A stretch of DNA of 64,000 nucleotides from Candidatus Saccharibacteria bacterium UBA3749. GTDB lineage: Bacteria; Patescibacteriota; Saccharimonadia; Saccharimonadales; Saccharimonadaceae. The stretch lies in the NCBI GenBank assembly GCA_002371235.1, contig DFGN01000003.1, forward strand, positions 1-64,000, written 5' to 3'. Both the position numbers and the translations under genes were made by a program. This document shows, piece by piece, positions 1-6,872 of this stretch. How positions within the stretch are numbered: the stretch's first letter is position 1; each line of letters opens with the position of its first letter. Under the pieces are notes generated by a model that searched no databases, had not been told where the DNA came from, and worked only from the letters and a program-made list of their open reading frames with translations.

Positions 1-25
1 TGTCTACTTTTAAGGGTATAGTTCA
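1..25 (-). mobile_element. terminal inverted repeat of an IS3/IS150-type element (body off left edge)
   Basis: Read on the minus strand this starts TGAACTATACCC and ends AGTAGACA. It closely matches the repeat at 3893-3917 and the IS end at 63061-63085. The outer TG end points toward gene A, whose stop codon is 12 nt away, so the element body would lie left of the window. Recognition rests on similarity among the three copies and the usual TG...CA ends of IS3-family elements. The rest of the element is not visible. Confidence 0.5.
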
Positions 26-37
26 GGGAGAAATCGG

Positions 38-2323
38 CTACTCAGCCATCAAGCATCTCATAGATAGTCCATAGCTGCGATCGTGGTAGACGCCTGGGCT
101 TACGTTAGTCGGAGTGACGTACAGATGGTACATTTTGCCGCTATAGCTATAAGTAGACGACCACCAGTAGCCGTAGCTACCCTGACTGTACGCCGAGCTA
201 CCGTAGTAGCTGCCTGAAAGAGGCGTAGATAGGTTGTATTTTAGACTGTTGGTTTCTGTAACGGTATTAGTGTATTTTTGAGCTAAAGTGGAGTATTCTC
301 CAGTATCACCGCCAGTAGGCATTCTCCAGTTAGCTGGACAGATATCCTCCGGAGCATCTATGATAGTATCCGGTGCATCTACAGCTTGTTCAGTTGCGTA
401 GCAATAGGTACTAGCTGATGCGGCGCAGTAGTTGTAGTAGATACCTACTTTAGCTTGGCCACTAGTGGAGGCTGGGCCGTAGGAGGTGACGAGAGTATCT
501 TTACTAACATTATTAATGCGTGGCTGAATATAACTATCATCATTGATAAAGTTTGTTGTAACATTTGCTATCGCGGTATTACTCCAACCAGTAGCGGTGC
601 TGCCACCATTGAGAAGGTTTGTAATGGCTTCCTGAGTAGCGTTAGTATTTGATGCGTTCATGTTTGACGCCGTAGTGGAGTTTGTCGGATCAAGTGCTAG
701 GTTATCAAGCATCCAGCATTTACCATCCTTTAGTCTTCCTGCCATGTAAGTGGTGTTGTCTCTAGAGTCAATTAGAGTTTCTGTAGCACCGACGTAGATT
801 TCTTTACATAGTGATTCAGTGCCATCTTGCATTTTATAATGACCAGATAGTTGTGGTTTATTTGCATCAGCATATGCTGCATTGAAGGTTTTACCCCATA
901 CTGCATACATAGTAACCGTATTGTCTATATTTGTGTATGGCGCATTAGTGATAAAGTCTGCTTCGTTAGTGTATAGTGGCTCTTCGGCATCAGCATTAGC
1001 ATTTGGATTAGTGCTCCAACCCAGGAAGACATCTTGGTTAGTTCTGGTAGTTGGAGTTTGATAAGTACCAGAAGTAGCTGTCTTTTCATAAGATGTGATG
1101 GTGCCTTGACCAGAAACCGAAGCATAATAGCCAGTAGAAACATTGTATTGGCTATAATCATAGAATGTAACGGAATCACCAGTGATGTCACACTCCATCG
1201 TCACTTGTGAACCAGCATTTCCAGTAGATTTGAATGCTCCGTCTGTTGCAGTAGTAGAGCCACAGCTAGTCAGACTTGTAGTGTTATTTGCATTGGTATA
1301 ATCTGGATGATTGCCCGCCCAGATATATAAGTCACTCAGAGGACCGCCAGCATTTTGCGGCACACCATAGGTTACTGTAATATGGATACTTTCTGCACCG
1401 TCAATTGTTACAACTCTATTACCAACTGGAGCGCCAATCGTACCACTATATCCGCCTTCCTCATTGTAGGCATTAGCATACGATTTCTTGGTTACGATAC
1501 CAGTAGTTTCGGCTTCCGTTGCTTCATATGCCACTAAGTTGGTGGATTTACCATTTGGGAAGTTCAAGCCATTACCGTCAAAGTTTACGTTTAGTTTACT
1601 AGCTACGACGGAGGATGGGTGAACTAGAGTATAAATCACTTGTCCACTGTACGTATCTGCCGGTTGAGTCTTGCTGATATATGCGGCGTAAGTAGTAGTA
1701 AGTTTAACTCCACCAGTAGTTGCAGTCATGTCGGTGCCAGAGTTCTTGTGAGCTACTTTAGTGTATTCATTCGGGACTACGTGATAGTTACTAAATGGAG
1801 CCCCTGTAGCACCTGATTCTGCTTGGCTTGGAAGTGCTACATTTGGGGCAGAATCAATGGTGAAAGCATTGTCAGTTGTAGTATCTCCTGAGTCCTGAGT
1901 CATAGCAAGTTTCATAGCCCAGTTAGATACGTCTGGATTACCAGCAGTGGTAGCTATACCAGATTCTATAGTTGCATTACTACTAGCAGTTGTTCCTACT
2001 AGTTTATTACTGTTTGTTCCTCCTACTTCATTTCCGGTATATCCTGCTGCATAGATAGCGAATCCTTCATTGTCATTACAGAATGCATGAAGTGTAGTAG
2101 AACCAATGTCTGGAGTATAAGCACCATTAGTTATTTCTGCATTATGTGATTGCATACCAGCACCAGACATAGTACAAGCAATAGGTACTGTGATATTGAT
2201 TTGGTCTACGACAGCAGGGTCTTCGGCGGAGACAGTACTAGAGGATAGGATAATGCCAGAAAGCAATGTGAGGCCAAGAAAGCCGAGTGAGCTTAACGCA
2301 ATAGTATTATAGTTTGTTTTCAT
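38..2323 (-). CDS. secreted FISUMP-domain surface protein (paralog A)
   Basis: This 761-residue exported protein has no assigned biochemical function. A signal peptide spans residues 1-33, with a hydrophobic core from LGFLGLTLL and probable cleavage after VSA. Residues 35-240 form a beta-rich domain shared with B and C (TVPIACTMSG, WAMKL, YTLVHP). Residues 400-480 resemble a Listeria-Bacteroides (InlB B-type) repeat ending MYAVWG. Residues 495-758 form a Fibrobacter-succinogenes-major-paralogous (FISUMP) domain with CPANWRMP near 662, WWSST near 720 and a terminal MRCL. An AGGAGG ribosome binding site precedes the start. It is about as long as B (777 aa) and nearly identical over long stretches, but the last 60 codons differ and are richer in C-ending codons. 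It is probably surface-exposed and adhesive (inference). A (GA)n tract lies upstream. Confidence 0.85.
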   Translation of the reverse strand: MKTNYNTIALSSLGFLGLTLLSGIILSSSTVSAEDPAVVDQINITVPIACTMSGAGMQSHNAEITNGAYTPDIGSTTLHAFCNDNEGFAIYAAGYTGNEVGGTNSNKLVGTTASSNATIESGIATTAGNPDVSNWAMKLAMTQDSGDTTTDNAFTIDSAPNVALPSQAESGATGAPFSNYHVVPNEYTKVAHKNSGTDMTATTGGVKLTTTYAAYISKTQPADTYSGQVIYTLVHPSSVVASKLNVNFDGNGLNFPNGKSTNLVAYEATEAETTGIVTKKSYANAYNEEGGYSGTIGAPVGNRVVTIDGAESIHITVTYGVPQNAGGPLSDLYIWAGNHPDYTNANNTTSLTSCGSTTATDGAFKSTGNAGSQVTMECDITGDSVTFYDYSQYNVSTGYYASVSGQGTITSYEKTATSGTYQTPTTRTNQDVFLGWSTNPNANADAEEPLYTNEADFITNAPYTNIDNTVTMYAVWGKTFNAAYADANKPQLSGHYKMQDGTESLCKEIYVGATETLIDSRDNTTYMAGRLKDGKCWMLDNLALDPTNSTTASNMNASNTNATQEAITNLLNGGSTATGWSNTAIANVTTNFINDDSYIQPRINNVSKDTLVTSYGPASTSGQAKVGIYYNYCAASASTYCYATEQAVDAPDTIIDAPEDICPANWRMPTGGDTGEYSTLAQKYTNTVTETNSLKYNLSTPLSGSYYGSSAYSQGSYGYWWSSTYSYSGKMYHLYVTPTNVSPGVYHDRSYGLSMRCLMAE
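41..226 (-). other. hypervariable C-terminal segment of FISUMP protein A
   Basis: Between invariant STPLS, WWSST and MRCL anchors, the residues differ sharply from those in B although the upstream half of the FISUMP domain is nearly the same. Codons here mostly end in C or T (TAC, AGC, GGC, CAC), unlike the A/T-rich body. FISUMP/C-lectin-like termini are plausible targets of diversity-generating retroelements. No template repeat or reverse transcriptase is visible in the window, so this is a candidate only. Confidence 0.4.
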
Positions 2324-2361
2324 AGTATGACCTCCTGATTATTTATATTTAAAGCTCTATC

Positions 2362-2388
2362 GAGAGAGAGAGAGAGAGAGAGAGAGAG
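2362..2388. repeat. (GA)13.5 dinucleotide microsatellite upstream of FISUMP gene A
   Basis: Perfect GA alternation over 27 bp begins 39 bp before the start codon of A. On the coding strand it reads as a TC tract just upstream of a TATAAA-like box (2342-2347). It therefore occupies the place where a -35 element would be expected. Dinucleotide tracts of this length are prone to slippage, so length variation could change expression of A (inference). Confidence 0.85.
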
Positions 2389-2518
2389 CTCTTTCCCCAC
2401 ATTGAAGCCTTTCGTGATTAGTATGGTATACAGCCATGATTATTTCCTTTTAATTACTTATGGTTATTATAGCATATATTTCTATTTTTAGTTTTTTCGC
2501 TTAACTCGCTAATAAACA

Positions 2519-3733
2519 CTATATCCTTGTATCAATCACGCTACTAACTGGAATAATATAATTACGGTCATCCATAGGCATGAGCTTGTCGTACGTGCAA
2601 ACTATTCCGCCCTTGCCGATTTTGGAGCCAAGTCCATCGAGCATACGGAAATTTTTCAGCATTTCTCGCCTCGGTGTTGATGTTTTCTTAATTTCGATAG
2701 GGTAGAGCGTGTCGTTTTTCTCTAGGAGTAGATCGATTTCGTCTGTTTCTTTGTTGCGAATGTGATATAGGTGGACGTTTGCGCCTAAGTTTTGGTTGTT
2801 TTTGATGATTTCAGAAATGATATACGATTCTAGGTAGTGGCCAGATGCATCACTTAGCTGCAAATCGCGTGCACTCTGCCATCCGGCTAGAAATGCACAC
2901 AGACCCATATCCATAAAGATAATCCTGGGAGATTGCGTGATGCGCTTTAGTAGATTGGAGGAGTACGCTTCGAGCAAATATACTAGACCGGTGCTTTCGA
3001 GTACTGACAGCCAACTCTGAATTGTATGCCCGGAGACGCCGACTTCTTTGGCAATGTCGGCATAGTTCAGCGTCGAGCCCACACGAATCGCCACCTCGCG
3101 CATGAAACGCTTGAAGTCTCGTGTACTGCCGATATCTTTGATGCTGGCCACATCGCGTTCGATATAAGTCTTGATGTACGACTCGTAGAAATCATTGCGG
3201 TCCAGCCCCTCCACGGCATATAGCTCCGGCATGCCGCCAGCAAAAATCAATTCAAATGTGCGGTTGACGTCCAGAAAATCCTTTTGCTTCAGGTTTTCAG
3301 GGTCAAACACTTCGCACTCGGGGCCGCGCATGATTTCGTTGTACGTGAAGCTATTCATGTTGAGAATGCCGGCCCTGCCCGCCAGAGATTCAGTTACGTT
3401 CTTCATTAGTTCGAATCGCTGCGAGCCGGATAGCCAATATTGCCCACGGGTCTTGTCTTTGTCCACGTGCATTTTGATATACGGAAACAGTTCTGGAGCA
3501 TATTGCACCTCATCTATGAAGAGTGGGGCGGGGTAAGTTTCCAGGAACATCCTGGGGTCATTCTTCGCTAGCTCCCTCAGCGACAAATCGTCAAGGGAAA
3601 CGGCGTTCATTCCCTCCGGAATTAAGCTTTCTAGTAGAGTGCTTTTACCTACTTGCCTTGGGCCGGTCAAAACCAGCACTCGGAAAGTGTCGTTAATTTG
3701 CTTGATGCGTTTCTCGATTGTTCGTTGATACAT
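2519..3733 (-). CDS. AAA-type ATPase with DUF4143 C-terminal domain
   Basis: This 404-residue protein belongs to the AAA_14/DUF4143 family of P-loop ATPases, common accessory genes of unsettled function. The Walker A motif GPRQVGKST lies near residues 24-32 and the Walker B-like LFIDE near 95. The middle region carries a helix-turn-helix-like stretch (YADIAKEVGVSGHTIQSWL). The DUF4143 end carries a PD-(D/E)XK-like pattern, EIDLLLE followed by IEIKK. An AAGGAG ribosome binding site precedes the ATG, and a TATAAT-like box lies near 3745-3751. It lies alone between two surface-protein paralogs. Three 15-bp dyads lie directly upstream and could be its operator. Base composition is more GC-rich than the flanking surface genes, which suggests separate acquisition. 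Confidence 0.85.
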   Translation of the reverse strand: MYQRTIEKRIKQINDTFRVLVLTGPRQVGKSTLLESLIPEGMNAVSLDDLSLRELAKNDPRMFLETYPAPLFIDEVQYAPELFPYIKMHVDKDKTRGQYWLSGSQRFELMKNVTESLAGRAGILNMNSFTYNEIMRGPECEVFDPENLKQKDFLDVNRTFELIFAGGMPELYAVEGLDRNDFYESYIKTYIERDVASIKDIGSTRDFKRFMREVAIRVGSTLNYADIAKEVGVSGHTIQSWLSVLESTGLVYLLEAYSSNLLKRITQSPRIIFMDMGLCAFLAGWQSARDLQLSDASGHYLESYIISEIIKNNQNLGANVHLYHIRNKETDEIDLLLEKNDTLYPIEIKKTSTPRREMLKNFRMLDGLGSKIGKGGIVCTYDKLMPMDDRNYIIPVSSVIDTRI

Positions 3734-3763
3734 TGTATTCTCCTTGAGCTTATTATAAGATAT

Positions 3764-3823
3764 GACTTCCGAAAAGTCAATAGTGCGACTTCCGAAAAGT
3801 CAGAGGTCTATTTCCGAAAAGTC
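3764..3823. promoter_or_regulatory. three direct copies of a 15-bp dyad upstream of the DUF4143 ATPase gene
   Basis: GACTTCCGAAAAGTC occurs at 3764-3778 and 3787-3801, with an imperfect third copy (TATTTCCGAAAAGTC) at 3809-3823. Each full copy is an inverted repeat (GACTT/AAGTC), and the starts are 23 and 22 bp apart, about two helical turns. The array lies just upstream of the -10 region of the ATPase gene. A protein-binding operator is the simplest reading, though an unrelated recombination site is possible. Confidence 0.5.
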
Positions 3824-3860
3824 GGCAATATACTTTTGGGGTACACCGTACCGAGATAGG

Positions 3861-3917
3861 CGTCCACTTTTGTGGGTACACTTGAAAAAAGGTGTCTACT
3901 ATTAAGGGTACAGTTCA
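3861..3917 (-). mobile_element. two tandem IS3/IS150-type terminal-repeat copies without transposase
   Basis: The 3893-3917 copy reads on the minus strand TGAACTGTACCC...AGTAGACA and matches the left-edge repeat almost exactly. A degenerate second copy (TGTACCC...AGTGGAC on the minus strand) starts 32 bp to the left at 3861. The outer end is 2 nt from the stop codon of FISUMP gene B. No transposase lies inward, only the ATPase gene, so these are solo ends, IS scars, or part of a duplicated surface-gene cassette. Confidence 0.5.
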
Positions 3918-3919
3918 AA

Positions 3920-6253
3920 CTAATCGCCTACCAAGCATCTCATGGCGCTGCCGTAGTCACGACCGCCGTAGCCGTCCAAGTAGACGTTCGTAGAATTCAC
4001 ATCTAGCCTGTACATACCGCCGCGACCGGTGTAGGTAGAAGACCACCAGTTGCCCCAACTGCCCTGACCGATCGCGGCATTACCGTGGTAGGAGCTCGAC
4101 AGAGGCGTAGACAGGTTATATTGTAGGCTATTAGTATTGATTGCATCGCTATCATACTTCTGAGCCAGCTTGGAGTATTCTCCAGTATTGCCACCAGTAG
4201 GCATTCTCCAGTTAGCTGGACAGATGTCTTGCGGAGCGTCTATGAGAGTATCTGGTACATCTACACCTTGTCCACTTGCATAACAGTAAGTACTGGCAGA
4301 TGCGGCGCAGAAGTTGTAGTAGATACCTACCTTGGCTTGGCCGTTGGTTGAAGCTGGACCATATGATGTAACGAGAGTGTCTTTACTTTGATTATTAACA
4401 TATGGATATTCATAGGCATTGTTTGGGCTTGTAGTATTCCATCCAGTAATTTTGTTCTCTACAGCTACGCTACTCCAACCAGCAGTACTACTGCCACCAT
4501 TAAGTAAGTTAGTAATGGCTTCCTGAGTAGCATTAGTGTTGGATGCGTTCATGTTTGACGCCGTAGTGGAGTTTGTTGGATCAAGTGCGAGATTATCTAA
4601 CATCCAGCATTTACCATCCTTTAATCTACCTGCCATGTAGGTAGTATTGTCTCTAGTATCTATGAGAGTTTCTGTAGCACCGACGTAGATTTCTTTACAT
4701 AGTTCTTCTGTGCCGTCTTGCATTTTGTAGTGACCAGATAGTTGTGATTTATTTGCATCAGCATAGGCTGCATTGAAGGTTTTACCCCAGACTGCATACA
4801 AAGTAACAGTATTGTCTATATTTGTGTATGGCGCATTAGCAATGAAGTCTGCTTCGTTAGTGTATAGTGGCTCTTCGGCATCAGCGTTAGCATTTGGATT
4901 AGTGCTCCAGCCTAGGAAGACGTCTTGGTTAGTTCTGGTAGTTGGAGTTTGATAAGTACCAGAAGTAGCGGTCTTTTCATAAGATGTGATAGTGCCTTGG
5001 CCGGTGATTACGGCATAGTAACCCATGGAGGCAGTATTATTAGTATTTGCACTATAATCATAGAACGTTACCGAATCACTAGCGATATCACATTCCATTG
5101 TTACCTGTGAGCCACTACTACCCGTAGAAGAGAAAGCACCATTAACTGAATTAGTTGAACCGCAACTCGCTAACCCATCCGCACTATTAGAGTTCGTGTA
5201 GTCTGGATGATTTCCGGCAAAGATATACAAATCACTCGGTGGACCACCGTTGTTTTGTGGAGCACCATAGGTTACTGTGATATGGATACTTTCTGCGCCG
5301 TCAATTGTTACAACCTTATTGCCAGCTGGCACTCCATAACCATTGAATCCGCCTTCTTCATCATATGACCCAGCATAAGACTTCTTGGTCACCGTATCAA
5401 TAGTTTCGGTTTCAGTCACTTCATATGCTACTAAGTTAGTAGATTTACCATTCGGGAAGATTAATCCGTTACCATCAAAGTTTACATTTAGTTTACCGGC
5501 TACAGCGGATGATGGATGAACCAGAGTATAAATAACCTGCCCGCTATACGTATCCGCCGGCTGAGTCTTAGAGATATAAGCGGCGTAGGTAGTAGTGAGT
5601 TTAACTCCACCAGTAGTTGCAGCCATATCAGTACCAGAGTTCTTGTGGGCTACTTTAACGTATTCATTTGGAACTATGTGGTAAGATGAGAATGGAGCCT
5701 GAGTAGCAGATGGGTCTGCAGTACTAGGATTAGCTACATTAGGAGCAGAATCAATGGTGAAGGCATTGTCAGTTGAAGTATCTCCTGAGTCCTGAGTCAT
5801 AGTAAGTTTCATAGCCCAGTTAGATACATCTGGATTACCAGCAGTTGTAGCAGTACCGGATTCTATTACTGCATTTCCTGAAGCAGTTGTACCTACTAGT
5901 TTATTGCTATTTGTTCCTCCTACTTCATTTCCTGTATATCCTGCTGCATATATAGCGAATCCTTCATTGTCATTACAGAATACATGCATAGTAGTAGTAC
6001 CAATGTCTGGAGTATAAGTACCATTATTAATATTAGTATTATGACTATCCATACCAGTACCGGACATAGTACAGGACATAGGAACTGTGATACTAATCTC
6101 ATCTACTACGGAAGTGTTATTATCAGCTGAGACATAGGTAGATGCTAATATAGTACCAGTTAGTATAGTGATACTAGCTAGTGTAGTTATGGATAATAAT
6201 GACATAGCTATAGAAAGCTGTGGTTTGTTGGTGAGTATCGTGGTTAAACTCAT
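3920..6253 (-). CDS. secreted FISUMP-domain surface protein (paralog B)
   Basis: A 777-residue paralog of A with the same order of parts: signal peptide (about residues 1-43, cleavage after VSA), shared beta-rich domain, InlB-type repeat ending LYAVWG, and a FISUMP domain with CPANWRMP, WWSST near 736 and MRCL at the end. Long stretches of DNA are nearly identical to A, showing a fairly recent duplication. Divergence is concentrated in the C-terminal 60 residues and in a loop before SKDTLVTSYGPAST. The start is preceded by a weak AAGGA site; a second Met at residue 17 is an alternative. Expression is probably phase-variable, because a 9-base G tract lies in the promoter spacer. Function is unknown; cell-surface adhesion is an inference. 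Confidence 0.85.
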   Translation of the reverse strand: MSLTTILTNKPQLSIAMSLLSITTLASITILTGTILASTYVSADNNTSVVDEISITVPMSCTMSGTGMDSHNTNINNGTYTPDIGTTTMHVFCNDNEGFAIYAAGYTGNEVGGTNSNKLVGTTASGNAVIESGTATTAGNPDVSNWAMKLTMTQDSGDTSTDNAFTIDSAPNVANPSTADPSATQAPFSSYHIVPNEYVKVAHKNSGTDMAATTGGVKLTTTYAAYISKTQPADTYSGQVIYTLVHPSSAVAGKLNVNFDGNGLIFPNGKSTNLVAYEVTETETIDTVTKKSYAGSYDEEGGFNGYGVPAGNKVVTIDGAESIHITVTYGAPQNNGGPPSDLYIFAGNHPDYTNSNSADGLASCGSTNSVNGAFSSTGSSGSQVTMECDIASDSVTFYDYSANTNNTASMGYYAVITGQGTITSYEKTATSGTYQTPTTRTNQDVFLGWSTNPNANADAEEPLYTNEADFIANAPYTNIDNTVTLYAVWGKTFNAAYADANKSQLSGHYKMQDGTEELCKEIYVGATETLIDTRDNTTYMAGRLKDGKCWMLDNLALDPTNSTTASNMNASNTNATQEAITNLLNGGSSTAGWSSVAVENKITGWNTTSPNNAYEYPYVNNQSKDTLVTSYGPASTNGQAKVGIYYNFCAASASTYCYASGQGVDVPDTLIDAPQDICPANWRMPTGGNTGEYSKLAQKYDSDAINTNSLQYNLSTPLSSSYHGNAAIGQGSWGNWWSSTYTGRGGMYRLDVNSTNVYLDGYGGRDYGSAMRCLVGD
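3923..4105 (-). other. hypervariable C-terminal segment of FISUMP protein B
   Basis: This is the equivalent of the variable end of A. The anchors WWSST and AMRCL are kept, while residues between them (TYTGRGGMYRLDVNSTNV in B) differ from A and use NNC/NNT codons heavily. The segment is visibly more GC-rich than the preceding domain. It could be a diversity-generating retroelement target, or the product of gene conversion among FISUMP copies. Confidence 0.4.
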
Positions 6254-6325
6254 GTATGGTAATCCTTTTATTATAGTTAATTAATGTATATTGCTATTTA
6301 TATATAATTATATATTAGCATAATC

Positions 6326-6360
6326 ATTATACTTATAATACCCCCCCCCGAAATTGTCAA
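6326..6360 (-). promoter_or_regulatory. putative phase-variable promoter of FISUMP gene B (G9 tract in the spacer)
   Basis: On the minus strand TTGACA (6360-6355) is followed by 17 nt and then TATAAG (6337-6332). The spacer contains nine consecutive G bases (plus-strand C tract 6341-6349). A perfect TATAAT lies further downstream (6331-6326, spacer 23) and TATTAT nearer (spacer 14). Slippage of the tract would move the -35 relative to these boxes and switch transcription strength. This is a known arrangement in phase-variable surface genes of other bacteria. Confidence 0.6.
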
Positions 6361-6402
6361 CACTCCAAAACTGAATTCAGTTTCAAATAGCAAGACTTCT
6401 CA

Positions 6403-6785
6403 TTAACCACTAGGGGCATGATTTTGGGAAATTATTTCTCGTGGGCTCATCCAGTTAAGGTATTTTCTGGGTCTATTATTTATCTCGGTTACGGCTTTGT
6501 TAAGCATCGCCTGTGTTATCTTACTAAAATCCACTCCCTTAGGAAAATATTGTCTTAGGAACCCGTTTGTATTCTCATTAGTTCCACGCTCCCATGAATG
6601 ATATGGATGAGCAAAATAAACCTTAAGACATAGGAGGCCTCATCTGTAAATCTTATACTCATCGTTATTCGGCTAGTAGCGCCATGGCCTTTACCAACCA
6701 TTGTATCACCTTCAAAATCACCAATTCTTTGACGTTTTATGATTATTTCTGGACGATTAAATATATCAATACGAACATTTTTCAT
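6403..6785 (-). pseudogene. IS30-family transposase remnant
   Basis: The first part encodes an IS30-like stretch (NRPEIIIKRQRIGDFEGDTM, then VGKGHG) that stops at about 6555 in that frame. A second frame from about 6610 to 6403 encodes the typical IS30 C-terminus: HPYHSWERGTNENTNGFL, GVDFSKITQAML, NNRPRKYLNW, then a TAA. The N-terminus and most of the catalytic middle are missing and the two halves are in different frames, so the gene is dead. It separates the promoter of B from gene C and marks past insertion in this island. Confidence 0.85.
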
Positions 6786-6842
6786 AAACTTTTGTTCAAC
6801 CTATTTTTAATAAAAATGGTCTTGCTTTTTATTAAAACGTGT

Positions 6843-6848
6843 TATAAT
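6843..6848 (+). promoter_or_regulatory. -10 box of FISUMP gene C
   Basis: TATAAT lies 24 nt before the ATG at 6873, with a GAGAGG ribosome binding site between them. Unlike genes A and B there is no simple-sequence repeat in this promoter, so C is probably expressed constitutively by comparison. Confidence 0.55.
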
Positions 6849-6872
6849 TGTTTTAGCATAAGAGAGGTATTA

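Noticed and set aside
2519..3733. Toxin-antitoxin or defence system around the DUF4143 ATPase
   Set aside because: The gene is alone, without a small partner gene or other defence genes.
6684..6872. N-terminal extension of FISUMP protein C upstream of 6873
   Set aside because: It reads through the IS30 remnant; the ribosome binding site and signal peptide fit the ATG at 6873.
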